This document shows positions 1 through 5,951 of a stretch of 6,972 nt of DNA, piece after piece. The stretch comes from JBFWIW01 sp050253535 (GTDB lineage: Bacteria > Bacillota > Clostridia > Oscillospirales > Oscillospiraceae), in contig JBFWIW010000095.1 in the NCBI GenBank assembly GCA_050253535.1, positions 1-6,972 of the forward strand, given 5' to 3'. Positions within the stretch are counted from its first letter, which is position 1. Each line of letters opens with the position of its first letter. The notes beneath the pieces are model-generated. The model saw only the letters and a list, made by a program, of their open reading frames with translations, was not told the DNA's origin and made no database searches. A program made the position numbers and the translations under genes.

Positions 1-1069
1 CAGACATAAGCACCATAGTCTCAAGCCTTGAAATAAGGTCGCGCGGGGTGTTGGCATGAGCTGTTGTGAGCGAACCGTCATGACCGGTATTCATTGCCTG
101 GAGCATATCCAGGGTCTCACCGTAACGTACCTCGCCCACGATTATGCGGTCAGGGCGCATACGTAGGGCGTTACGGACCAGGTCCCTTATGGTTACCTGC
201 CCGGCGTTTTCAAGGTTTGGAGGCCTGCTCTCAAGCGTTACCACGTGCGACTGGCGGAGTTGGATCTCCGCGGCATCCTCAATCGTAACGATACGCTCGT
301 TATTGGGTATATAGCCGGATAGAACGTTGAGCAGAGTCGTCTTTCCGCTTCCGGTACCGCCCGATACAATGATGTTCATTTTGCACTTGACGCAGGCGTC
401 CAGAAACGACATCATCTTTGGTACTACAGAGCCGAAACGGATCAGATCGTTCGCAGTGTACGGTTTTTTTGAAAACTTACGGATGGTGATCGTAGGGCCG
501 TTCAGCGCCAGGGGAGGGATGATGGCGTTTACACGCGAACCGTCTGCCAGACGGGCATCGACCATGGGACTGGCTTCGTCCACCCGTCTCCCTATTCTGG
601 AGACGATCCGGTTAAGAACGTTCATGATGTGTTCGTTATCCTTGAAAACGGTAGAGGATAGCTCCAGTTTCCCGGAGCGCTCCACGTATACGCTGTATGG
701 GCCGTTCACCATAATCTCAGAGATATCGGGGTCGGCCAGAAGTGGCTCGAGAGGGCCAAGGCCGACCACGTTATTGAAGATCTCTTTCGCAAGACGGGTG
801 CGGTCGACGCGGGGGATGGCGCTGCCCATGTCATCAACGAGGGATTCGATCGAATGAAATAAATATGCCTCTTTGTTATCCTCAATATTACCGCCTGCGG
901 CCATTTCCTGGTTTACAAGCTCTATAACCTCGCCATGTATCTTATCCTTCAGATCTGAGTATTCATCGATGTACGAGGCGCTGCTTTTACTGGAAAACGC
1001 CTCTTTTTCGTCTGTGTTTTGTTCCTGCTGAGGGACTTTTTGCTTTTCAAGCCGTTCAAGCAGACCCAT
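1..1069 (-). CDS. tadA: Tad pilus assembly ATPase TadA/CpaF, 3' part missing
   Basis: This is the cytoplasmic secretion ATPase of the type II/IV secretion superfamily (GspE/VirB11-like) that energises Flp pilus assembly. The 356 visible residues start at the ATG at 1067-1069, chosen because AAGGAGG lies 7 bases upstream; the frame runs off the left edge. Motifs in order: a variable acidic N-terminus (1-65), an N-terminal domain with the family-typical GLGPLEPLLADPDISEIMVN (103-122), Walker A GGTGSGKTT (237-245, K243), Asp box TIEDAAEIQL (262-271), Walker B around RPDRIIVGEVR (305-315), and His box TGHDGSLTTAHAN (328-340). All catalytic motifs are intact. The start is 20 bases after the tadZ stop, so the two are almost certainly co-transcribed. 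CpaF-type proteins usually run to roughly 400-500 residues, so only the C-terminal end is missing. CpaF and TadA are two names for the same family; the call is secure. Confidence 0.96.
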   Translation of the reverse strand, partial: MGLLERLEKQKVPQQEQNTDEKEAFSSKSSASYIDEYSDLKDKIHGEVIELVNQEMAAGGNIEDNKEAYLFHSIESLVDDMGSAIPRVDRTRLAKEIFNNVVGLGPLEPLLADPDISEIMVNGPYSVYVERSGKLELSSTVFKDNEHIMNVLNRIVSRIGRRVDEASPMVDARLADGSRVNAIIPPLALNGPTITIRKFSKKPYTANDLIRFGSVVPKMMSFLDACVKCKMNIIVSGGTGSGKTTLLNVLSGYIPNNERIVTIEDAAEIQLRQSHVVTLESRPPNLENAGQVTIRDLVRNALRMRPDRIIVGEVRYGETLDMLQAMNTGHDGSLTTAHANTPRDLISRLETMVLMS

Positions 1070-1089
1070 GGCGCGGCCTCCTTATCAAG

Positions 1090-2307
1090 TTATTTTGCAA
1101 AGCCGAGCCGCCTGCCGGGATTTAATATCCCCAATTTTTTCCTCTGCTTTATGCTGAGCGCGCCTATATCCTCTGTCCCCTCTAAAAAAAGGTTCCCAAC
1201 TGAGGAAACGGCTTGGGCAAGCTCGCTTTTAGGCGCTCCTGTCACGAAAGGGACACCCCTGTTGAGGGCGGTTACAGCCACCTTGTAGTCGTTGGGAAGC
1301 TTTGCCCATATGGGGCAGTCAATAAGCTTTTGTACGTCACCGAGCGTTATTGAACCCATATTTACCGACCGATTTACGATCATTTTGATTTTGCTTTTTT
1401 GCTGAAGAGATTCGAGGATAGAAAGGCTGAGTTTCGAATTCTTCAGGGTGGAGATATCAAGACCGGTGAGGAACAGTATGGCGGACGAAGATTCTATGGC
1501 TGAAAGAGTTACATCGTTAAAGGTCGGCGGAGTGTCTATCACTACATAGTCGTAATAGGTGCGCAGCAGACTGATTATACTTTGAACCTTTTCCTGTGAG
1601 ACGAGTTCGGCATATTCGGGGCTTTTGGGAGCGCAAAGAACATGTACACCACTGGAGTGGACGATCATATAGCTTCTCAAAAGGTCTATATTCGGCGCAG
1701 TTAATTCCTGCACGAGTTCAGAAATGGTATCGGTGGGGTCGATATTCAGAAATATATTGACGTCTCCGAACTGCAGGTCCAGGTCGATGAGGGCTACCTT
1801 TTTTTTACCGGCGGCGAGCATGACCGCGAGATTTACGGCGAGAGTGGTTTTTCCGAGTCCGCCCTTGGTGCCAAAAATGGTTATTACTTTTGAAGACCAG
1901 GCGAGGCTCTGTTTTTCGCTTAGCGATTCCAGCCGGGTAGTCTCGTTATGGTAAACTGTTATGATGTATTCAGTCAGTTCTTTTTTGGATTTGGGAAACT
2001 GGATGATATTGTGAACGCCGGCTTTGAGAGCGCTTTGCAGCATATCCACATCCAGATATTCGGCTAGTAGAATGACATGGGATCGCGGCCTGTGAAGGAT
2101 GACGCGCTCCGCCAGACTAAGCACATCGGTATTTCCGGTTCCCAGCGTCATGATAATAATATCCGGTGAGAGATTATCGATTATATCCAATGCGGCGGAG
2201 CCGCCGGTAGATTCACCGATAATGGCAATTGTCTCATCATCAATCATTTTTTTCATTGCGGTAAGGTTATTTTCAAATTTGCTTATAAGCAAAACATTTA
2301 TTTTCAT
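1090..2307 (-). CDS. tadZ: TadZ/CpaE-like pilus localisation ATPase (degenerate receiver + MinD/ParA domain)
   Basis: TadZ/CpaE proteins place the Tad machine in the cell and recruit TadA. The 405 residues fall into two parts. Residues 1-120 have the alternating strand-helix pattern of a response-regulator receiver. The usual phospho-acceptor Asp position (DIIIMxxG) is Thr54 and the acidic pocket after the first strand is missing, so this is a pseudo-receiver. Residues 140-375 are a MinD/ParA-type ATPase: deviant Walker A GTKGGLGKTT (146-155, signature Lys148 and Lys153), Walker A' DLD (175-177) and Walker B VVIDTPP (255-261). The ATG at 2305-2307 has GGGG about 10 bases upstream, a modest ribosome site. 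The gene follows cpaB after 40 bases and precedes tadA by 20, fitting an operon. A soluble Par-like partition ATPase is an unlikely alternative given the receiver domain and the neighbours. Confidence 0.93.
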   Translation of the reverse strand: MKINVLLISKFENNLTAMKKMIDDETIAIIGESTGGSAALDIIDNLSPDIIIMTLGTGNTDVLSLAERVILHRPRSHVILLAEYLDVDMLQSALKAGVHNIIQFPKSKKELTEYIITVYHNETTRLESLSEKQSLAWSSKVITIFGTKGGLGKTTLAVNLAVMLAAGKKKVALIDLDLQFGDVNIFLNIDPTDTISELVQELTAPNIDLLRSYMIVHSSGVHVLCAPKSPEYAELVSQEKVQSIISLLRTYYDYVVIDTPPTFNDVTLSAIESSSAILFLTGLDISTLKNSKLSLSILESLQQKSKIKMIVNRSVNMGSITLGDVQKLIDCPIWAKLPNDYKVAVTALNRGVPFVTGAPKSELAQAVSSVGNLFLEGTEDIGALSIKQRKKLGILNPGRRLGFAK

Positions 2308-2347
2308 TTTAGTTATTCCCCGATTGCGTTACTTGCTGCCAAGCACG

Positions 2348-3079
2348 TTATTTCTGCAGTACGTCTTTAAGTGTAAAACTCGATTGGTTCGTTTTCTCAT
2401 TGTCAACAGGAGACCTTAAAACGGTTCTGAGTTGTCCTTCAAACTGTGCCATGCTCAGCTCCATGGCCTGCTCGGGAGTTACCTGCAGAGTTATCGCGGT
2501 ATAGGCGGGGGCTTCACTTTTTATCTTGCCGTCTTCCGACAGAACGCTATCGACGGCAAGAACGGTAATATCCTCCAAAATCATTACGGTATATGATATT
2601 TTTTCATTTTCAGCGGAACTGCTTTCGCCCGTATCGCCGCCAGTCAGAAATTCGCCTATTATATCGACATGGTTTCCGGGCGTTATCATGTATGAGAGAC
2701 CGGCTGTCTCATCCACAGCGATGGTAATTGCGCGCATGCCAGGTTCTATTGCGTATGCCAGGGTGCCGTTTCCTTTTTCACCTGCCGAAATCAGCATTGA
2801 GCTGGTAATCTGTTCGCCGGCATATATTTTGGACTCTGAAATTTTCCCCTGGATCTGAGAGGCATCGGTGAGAGTTCCGCGCAAAACCGCCTCGGCCGGC
2901 AGTTCTGTAACGGTTAACATTTCTGCGGTGATCGGCGTATCCGCCGGAATATCGGCGGCGGCGGTAATTACCTTTGTTTTTATGGTATCCGTCGGTTTAT
3001 TCAGCGAATTCAGAAATATAAACAGCAACAGAGCCGTTGCCACCGCTGAAACAAGCGCCAGTATTTTCACCTTTTTCAA
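2348..3079 (-). CDS. cpaB: Flp pilus assembly protein CpaB/RcpC (SAF domain)
   Basis: The 243-residue protein has a short basic N-terminus, one membrane segment (about 6-24), an SAF-type domain (about 35-98, with the typical KVITAAADIPADTPI and YAGEQITSSMLI turns) and an RcpC/CpaB domain (about 108-220, with GMRAITIAVDE and TPGNHVDIIGEF). In Gram-negative Tad systems CpaB works with the secretin in the periplasm. Here it would sit outside the membrane, anchored by its N-terminus. The chosen start is a TTG at 3077-3079, because GGAGG lies 8 bases upstream and the next possible start (GTG, codon 4) would be poorly placed. A linker rich in Gly, Ser and Glu (about 136-150) interrupts the second domain. 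The gene is preceded by a 199-base structured gap and followed after 40 bases by tadZ. No secretin gene lies between them. Confidence 0.93.
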   Translation of the reverse strand: MKKVKILALVSAVATALLLFIFLNSLNKPTDTIKTKVITAAADIPADTPITAEMLTVTELPAEAVLRGTLTDASQIQGKISESKIYAGEQITSSMLISAGEKGNGTLAYAIEPGMRAITIAVDETAGLSYMITPGNHVDIIGEFLTGGDTGESSSAENEKISYTVMILEDITVLAVDSVLSEDGKIKSEAPAYTAITLQVTPEQAMELSMAQFEGQLRTVLRSPVDNEKTNQSSFTLKDVLQK

Positions 3080-3278
3080 TTCAAAAACCTCCGCATACCG
3101 AGCTGGCCGAAAAGCTTATACTAATTGCAGATAGAAAATATGATTGCTGAAGCGAGGATTTCTTTCGTCAGGGCGTACCGTAAAAAACCGCAAGTACTTG
3201 GTGTAAAAAGGCTTTTTACAGTACGGCATGGCGGAAGATAGAATGCTGATTTATTACTTCTACTATTTGAAATCAGTA
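3080..3278 (-). other. 199-base non-coding gap between tadG and cpaB with structured repeats
   Basis: No open frame with a ribosome site is visible here on either strand. On the minus strand the gap opens with a weak 7-bp stem next to the tadG stop (3246-3252 with 3270-3276, 17-base loop), continues with the large inverted repeat at 3174-3225, and ends with the GGAGG that serves cpaB. A TATAAG hexamer (minus strand, about 35 bases before the cpaB start) could be a -10 box, but no convincing -35 stands 16-18 bases upstream, so I do not call an internal promoter. The other gaps within the pilus gene cluster are 14-57 bases, or 126 bases between flp and tadE, which makes this one stand out. Confidence 0.6.
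3174..3225 (-). repeat. Inverted repeat with two mutually exclusive hairpins, between tadG and cpaB
   Basis: Positions 3174-3186 pair with 3213-3225 over 13 base pairs. The one imperfect position (3179/3220) is an A/C clash in a plus-strand RNA but a G-U wobble in the minus-strand RNA, so the structure suits the tad transcript. The arm 3213-3220 can instead pair locally with 3202-3209, forming the palindrome TGTAAAAAGGCTTTTTACA. A perfect 10-base palindrome, CAAGTACTTG (3191-3200), sits in the loop of the larger fold. No long U tract follows the large stem, so it is not a classical terminator. A processing site, attenuator or mRNA-stability element that sets different levels of tadG and cpaB are possibilities. 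Confidence 0.55.
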
Positions 3279-4283
3279 TTATTCCAATATTTTGGTAACA
3301 TACAGCCCAAAGTCCTGACCGCTTTTACCGGATGCCGAATCCGGTATGACAACGTCGTCTATGTAAGTTGCCTTGATATATGAATTGTTGCCGCTCCCTC
3401 CGCACTCAAGGAGAAAAAAAGCGGCAAAAGACACTATTTTGACCTGATTGTTGGAAAGCACCTCGACAACGGGGATATATACAAGTCTCGGGCAGTCAGG
3501 CTCAAAACTATCGGCCGTACAGCCCGCAGTACAGCTGTTGTAGCGCGTCGTAAAACCATCCATTGTTGGGCCCGACATGTTGCCGTTCTCCATATCCAAT
3601 ATCTGGCCTATATAAAGTTCGCCGCTGAAACCGTACGCAATCAAATTACTGTATATACTCGCTCCCGTATCGTCGAATCTGAGTGCTCCAAACCAACCGC
3701 TCTCCCCGGTACAGTCGATGCCTATATCGTCTGCATTGGAGGAACACTTGATCGTAAGTCCTTCGACGGCGCCGGCGGCTATTGCGTTAGAAAGGCTTGA
3801 AGAGGAAATACTGAGGGGAATGGCGCCCCTTAAGCCGCCGACCGGAGTAAGCCCCGCGGAGGCCGAACGGGTAACCATTCCCGAATTTATACCTAAAACT
3901 CTTGCAAAGTTATAATTGACCTCAATACTTTTTGATACTTTAATTCCAACTATATTATGTGTTGAGTCATTGTCTTTGTATATGGGTTCAATATTGTCCG
4001 ATGTGATGTCAAAATCATTTGAAGCGGCAAAAATGATAGCAGCATTTTTTGCCGCTGCCCAGACGGCAGAGTTTATACTTTCCGCCGGAAGCTCGCGGGC
4101 GGCGGCAAGAGCCGCGCTGTCCAGAGCGTTTTGAAGTTTTGAGGCTTCGTTATAGGAAACACCCAAATCCAGCACCAAAGCCGAAAAGCCCATAAGGACA
4201 GTCAGGGATAAGGCGGTGACAACTGCGACGGAGCCGCTTTGGGAGCTGAAAATATTTTTGAATAAATTACGCAATTTCATCAC
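3279..4283 (-). CDS. tadG: TadG-like Flp pilus assembly protein
   Basis: The 334-residue protein has the N-terminal TadE/G-like pattern: a short basic tail, then SGSVAVVTALSLTVLMGFSA and a hydrophobic segment at about 18-41, followed by the family-typical helix with DLGVSYNEASKLQNALDSAALAAAREL (39-65). The rest would be extracytoplasmic. It has six Cys (180, 191, 251, 255, 264, 294), which could form disulfides. There is no Glu at +5 of a prepilin-like site, unlike Flp and TadE, as is usual for TadG. It is shorter than proteobacterial TadG and I see no von Willebrand A-domain MIDAS motif. Two adjacent ATGs (4281-4283 and 4278-4280) are possible starts; AGGTG directly abuts the first, so the second has the better spacing. 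The gene begins 14 bases after the tadE stop. The family call is good; the exact role is less certain. Confidence 0.87.
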   Translation of the reverse strand: MMKLRNLFKNIFSSQSGSVAVVTALSLTVLMGFSALVLDLGVSYNEASKLQNALDSAALAAARELPAESINSAVWAAAKNAAIIFAASNDFDITSDNIEPIYKDNDSTHNIVGIKVSKSIEVNYNFARVLGINSGMVTRSASAGLTPVGGLRGAIPLSISSSSLSNAIAAGAVEGLTIKCSSNADDIGIDCTGESGWFGALRFDDTGASIYSNLIAYGFSGELYIGQILDMENGNMSGPTMDGFTTRYNSCTAGCTADSFEPDCPRLVYIPVVEVLSNNQVKIVSFAAFFLLECGGSGNNSYIKATYIDDVVIPDSASGKSGQDFGLYVTKILE

Positions 4284-4297
4284 CTATAAGCGCAAAA

Positions 4298-4681
4298 TCA
4301 CTCTAACCTCATTGTACATTCAGCGCTGACTGTACACTCGCCGTCGTTAAACAGCGGAGATAATAATGGCGTGAGTATGCTGACCTGGCTTGTGACCGTG
4401 ACGGTTACCGAATCTCCGGAGGCCTGGGTTTCAACAGACGGGGAGCTTAAGGTCGGCGCTCTTGAGGTTACGATACCGGCTGCGATAGTCCCGTCGTCAT
4501 CTGTATTGCTGTCATAGTAATGTATTGCGGTGTATCTGGCGGCCTCCCTGGTTGCGTTGTTGGCGAGCAGCTGGTTGCCAAAGATCCAGCCGAAATCAAT
4601 GATGCCGCACAGTAGAAGAAGAAGTATGGGCAGCACCAGAGCAAACTCCACTATGGCCTGCCCATTCTCATTTTTATTCAT
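4298..4681 (-). CDS. tadE: TadE-like pseudopilin
   Basis: The predicted 127-residue product has a prepilin-type leader: MNKNENG followed by QAIVEFALVLP, with Glu12 at +5 if cleavage follows Gly7, then a hydrophobic helix to about residue 35. This is the TadE signature; in the characterised Aggregatibacter system TadE and TadF are processed by TadV. The segment NQLLANNATREAARYTA (36-52) is also typical. The remainder is a small beta-rich extracytoplasmic domain with two Cys near the end (116 and 121), a possible disulfide. I chose the ATG at 4679-4681, with the purine-rich GAGGCGGTGG about 5 bases upstream. An in-frame ATG 45 bases earlier lies in the loop of the 4711-4750 hairpin, has no ribosome site, and would put extra residues before the leader. 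The gene precedes tadG by 14 bases. Confidence 0.92.
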   Translation of the reverse strand: MNKNENGQAIVEFALVLPILLLLLCGIIDFGWIFGNQLLANNATREAARYTAIHYYDSNTDDDGTIAAGIVTSRAPTLSSPSVETQASGDSVTVTVTSQVSILTPLLSPLFNDGECTVSAECTMRLE

Positions 4682-4710
4682 AAATACCACCGCCTCTTTG
4701 AAAGTCAGAG

Positions 4711-4750
4711 GAAAAGCAGGCCCCATACCAGGAGCAGGAGCCTGCTTTTC
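4711..4750 (-). terminator. Hairpin between flp and tadE, probable attenuator
   Basis: An uninterrupted 11-bp inverted repeat, GAAAAGCAGGC (4711-4721) with GCCTGCTTTTC (4740-4750), encloses an 18-base loop. In the minus-strand RNA the descending arm ends in UUUUCCUCU, so the U tract is short and partial termination is more likely than complete stopping. Placed after the major pilin gene and before the minor pseudopilin gene, it would allow much more Flp mRNA than downstream mRNA, either by partial termination or by protecting the flp 3' end from exonucleases. This role is inferred. Confidence 0.65.
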
Positions 4751-4807
4751 AAAATGCAGATTTATGTACCGTGAGCGTTGATTATGTTATCGGGCTGCTA
4801 ATGATGA

Positions 4808-4987
4808 TTATGCTACTCCATTAGATGTGATCTGGTCGCTGACGCCTGTGAATATTGATTTAATCTGGGGCCCTAAAACAATCAAGGCCGCTATGACGCC
4901 TACGGCTATCAGCGCAATAAGCATTCCGTACTCCACCATGCCCTGTCCGCTCTCTTCGTTTTTCAGCCAATTAACAAAATTTTTCAT
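4808..4987 (-). CDS. flp: Flp-family major pilin prepilin
   Basis: This 59-residue prepilin is the structural subunit of the pilus. It starts at the ATG at 4985-4987, behind a strong ribosome site (GAGGGGAG, about 6 bases away), and ends with TAA at 4808-4810. The leader is MKNFVNWLKNEESG. The Flp motif G^QGMVEY follows, with Glu19 at +5 and Tyr20 at +6 if cleavage occurs after Gly14, then one hydrophobic helix (about 21-39, GMLIALIAVGVIAALIVLG) and a short polar tail ending in SNGVA. Length and motif are exactly those of Flp pilins. It follows the prepilin peptidase gene, which should process it, after a 57-base gap containing a small hairpin. Because it is so short, automated length cut-offs can miss it. 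Confidence 0.96.
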   Translation of the reverse strand: MKNFVNWLKNEESGQGMVEYGMLIALIAVGVIAALIVLGPQIKSIFTGVSDQITSNGVA

Positions 4988-5017
4988 TTTTTTCTCCCCT
5001 CAAAAGTGAAATTTATA

Positions 5018-5038
5018 TTTACCAATCAGTATGGTAAA
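5018..5038 (-). repeat. Small inverted repeat between tadV and flp
   Basis: TTTACCA (5018-5024) and TGGTAAA (5032-5038) form a 7-bp stem with a 7-base loop, 6 bases after the tadV stop and about 30 bases before the flp start. No U tract follows, so it is not a terminator. It could be a 5' stabilising stem on a processed flp mRNA, but chance formation in AT-rich DNA cannot be excluded. Confidence 0.35.
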
Positions 5039-5044
5039 TTACGT

Positions 5045-5731
5045 TTAAAATGTCGACCCGGGAAAAAACATCGACTCAAAGACTATGAAAACAAGAGCAG
5101 CAACCATTCCCGTCATCATAAACGGCGCGAAAGGGAACATGCTTTTCAGCGTCAGCTTTTTCAGGATAAGGCCGGACAGTGTATATAGGAACAGAACGGC
5201 GCACAGAATAGCGAGCGCTATTATTATGTTGGGGTATCCAAGGACAAAGCCCATGGCTCCGGCCAGTTTAACATCCCCGGCGCCCACCTTGCCGAATCCC
5301 ACAAACCCGGCGGCAGCCGTGAAAAACACTATCATTGCGATCATGCACACGGCGGAATTAAGCAGGGAACCGAAACCCAAATGCAGGATCTGAAATACAG
5401 CGCCCAAAGTAAGTATGACAAACACGAGTTCGTTTGGTACAAGCCGTATGCGCATATCCGTTACAGCGACTAAAGCGGCGACAGTTATCAGTGCCGACAT
5501 GAAAAAGGAGACAGCGGGTTTTTCCATAAATAGACCGGAGAGCGCCCATGCGGCGGCGTTAAAAACACAGAACGCCATCTTGAGAAGCACGGAGGTATAG
5601 CGCCGGTCCGCGGGAAGTGCCATGTTTTTCTTGCCGCATTTGTATACGGCAATTTTTTGCGCGATGTCCGGTATAAAAAATCCTGAAAAAGCGCCTGCGA
5701 GACCAAAAATGGCAGATGCAACCATATTCAT
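5045..5731 (-). CDS. tadV: Prepilin peptidase, TadV/CpaA type (A24 aspartic protease)
   Basis: This is an integral-membrane aspartic peptidase that cleaves the leaders of Flp and TadE-type pseudopilins. With the ATG at 5729-5731 it has 228 residues and several hydrophobic segments. Both catalytic motifs are present: Asp92 in VAVTDMRIRLVPN and the GxGD motif G150-A-G-D153 in GKVGAGDVKLAGAMGF. The zinc-binding Cys-rich N-methyltransferase domain of PilD-type enzymes is absent, as is usual for Tad peptidases. The frame is open back to a TTG at 5786-5788, but that lies inside the terminator hairpin and would add an atypical Cys-containing extension, so I reject it. No strong ribosome site is present (AGG about 12 bases upstream); the ATG at 5723-5725 is an alternative. 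As first gene of the operon it lies directly downstream of the riboswitch terminator. Confidence 0.94.
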   Translation of the reverse strand: MNMVASAIFGLAGAFSGFFIPDIAQKIAVYKCGKKNMALPADRRYTSVLLKMAFCVFNAAAWALSGLFMEKPAVSFFMSALITVAALVAVTDMRIRLVPNELVFVILTLGAVFQILHLGFGSLLNSAVCMIAMIVFFTAAAGFVGFGKVGAGDVKLAGAMGFVLGYPNIIIALAILCAVLFLYTLSGLILKKLTLKSMFPFAPFMMTGMVAALVFIVFESMFFPGSTF

Positions 5732-5768
5732 CAAACTACACGACCTGTTTAAAATTTTGCAATAAAAA

Positions 5769-5806
5769 ATCTCTGTTTGGCACAACAAGGCTGCACAAAC
5801 AGAGAT
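5769..5806 (-). terminator. Intrinsic terminator of the riboswitch expression platform
   Basis: ATCTCTGTTTG (5769-5779) and CAAACAGAGAT (5796-5806) form a perfect 11-bp stem, extendable across a one-base bulge by GCA/TGC (5780-5782 with 5792-5794). In the minus-strand RNA it is followed by UUUUUUAUU (5769-5761). This is a textbook rho-independent terminator pointing toward tadV. It ends 38 bases before the tadV start, with no gene between the promoter and it other than the aptamer. Its place in the leader of an operon, rather than at the end of a gene, marks it as a regulated terminator. Confidence 0.9.
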
Positions 5807-5826
5807 AGTATTATTTAAATAACACT
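5807..5826 (-). repeat. Linker hairpin between aptamer and terminator
   Basis: In the minus-strand RNA, AGUGUUAU (5826-5819) and AUAAUACU (5814-5807) form an 8-bp stem with a UUAA loop; the one non-Watson-Crick pair is G-U. It abuts the terminator stem without a gap and overlaps the last two bases of the aptamer's closing stem, so it could compete with that stem or stack on the terminator. A regulatory role is inferred. Confidence 0.5.
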
Positions 5827-5924
5827 AAAACATTTCGGCAACCAGGCTGTCATAGTCAAAAGACCTTAGACCCTCAGCTTTGCGTCCTTATCTTTCGATA
5901 AGTTTGCTATTATCGAGTTTTAAG
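5825..5924 (-). promoter_or_regulatory. GEMM-I (cyclic dinucleotide class I) riboswitch aptamer, A20 variant
   Basis: Read on the minus strand, all GEMM-I hallmarks occur in order: a closing stem (5917-5923 with 5825-5831), the GCAAAC element (5907-5902), a 6-bp stem capped by a GAAA tetraloop (5887-5902, loop 5893-5896), GGACGCAAAGC (5887-5877), a second stem with a tetraloop receptor (CUAAG at 5869-5865, UAUG at 5854-5851), and GGUUGCCG (5843-5836). The receptor's usual C-G pair is replaced by U-A, a compensated change. Equivalents of Vc2 A47 (5881), C92 (5838) and the G21-C46 pair (5907/5882) are kept. The base equivalent to G20 (5908) is A, as in the Geobacter GEMM-Ib aptamers that bind 3',3'-cGAMP. 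The aptamer is followed by a linker hairpin and a terminator, so it should control transcription of the tad operon. Alignment was done by eye. Confidence 0.92.
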
Positions 5925-5951
5925 AAAAATACGCTATAGTTTCTTTCTGTA

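Noticed and set aside
327..857. 176-codon plus-strand open frame
   Set aside because: It is antisense to tadA, which has every catalytic motif and an excellent ribosome site; the plus-strand product resembles nothing I recognise.
4682..4726. Longer tadE start at 4724-4726
   Set aside because: The ATG is in the loop of the 4711-4750 hairpin with no ribosome site; the internal ATG at 4681 gives a normal prepilin-type leader.
5732..5788. Longer tadV start at the TTG at 5786-5788
   Set aside because: It lies inside the terminator stem-loop, has no ribosome site, and adds a non-membrane Cys-containing extension not typical of the family.
5832..5924. Class II c-di-GMP riboswitch or another riboswitch class
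   Set aside because: The GCAAAC / GAAA loop / GGACGCAAAGC / GGUUGCC series is specific for GEMM-I, and I see no class II pseudoknot pattern.
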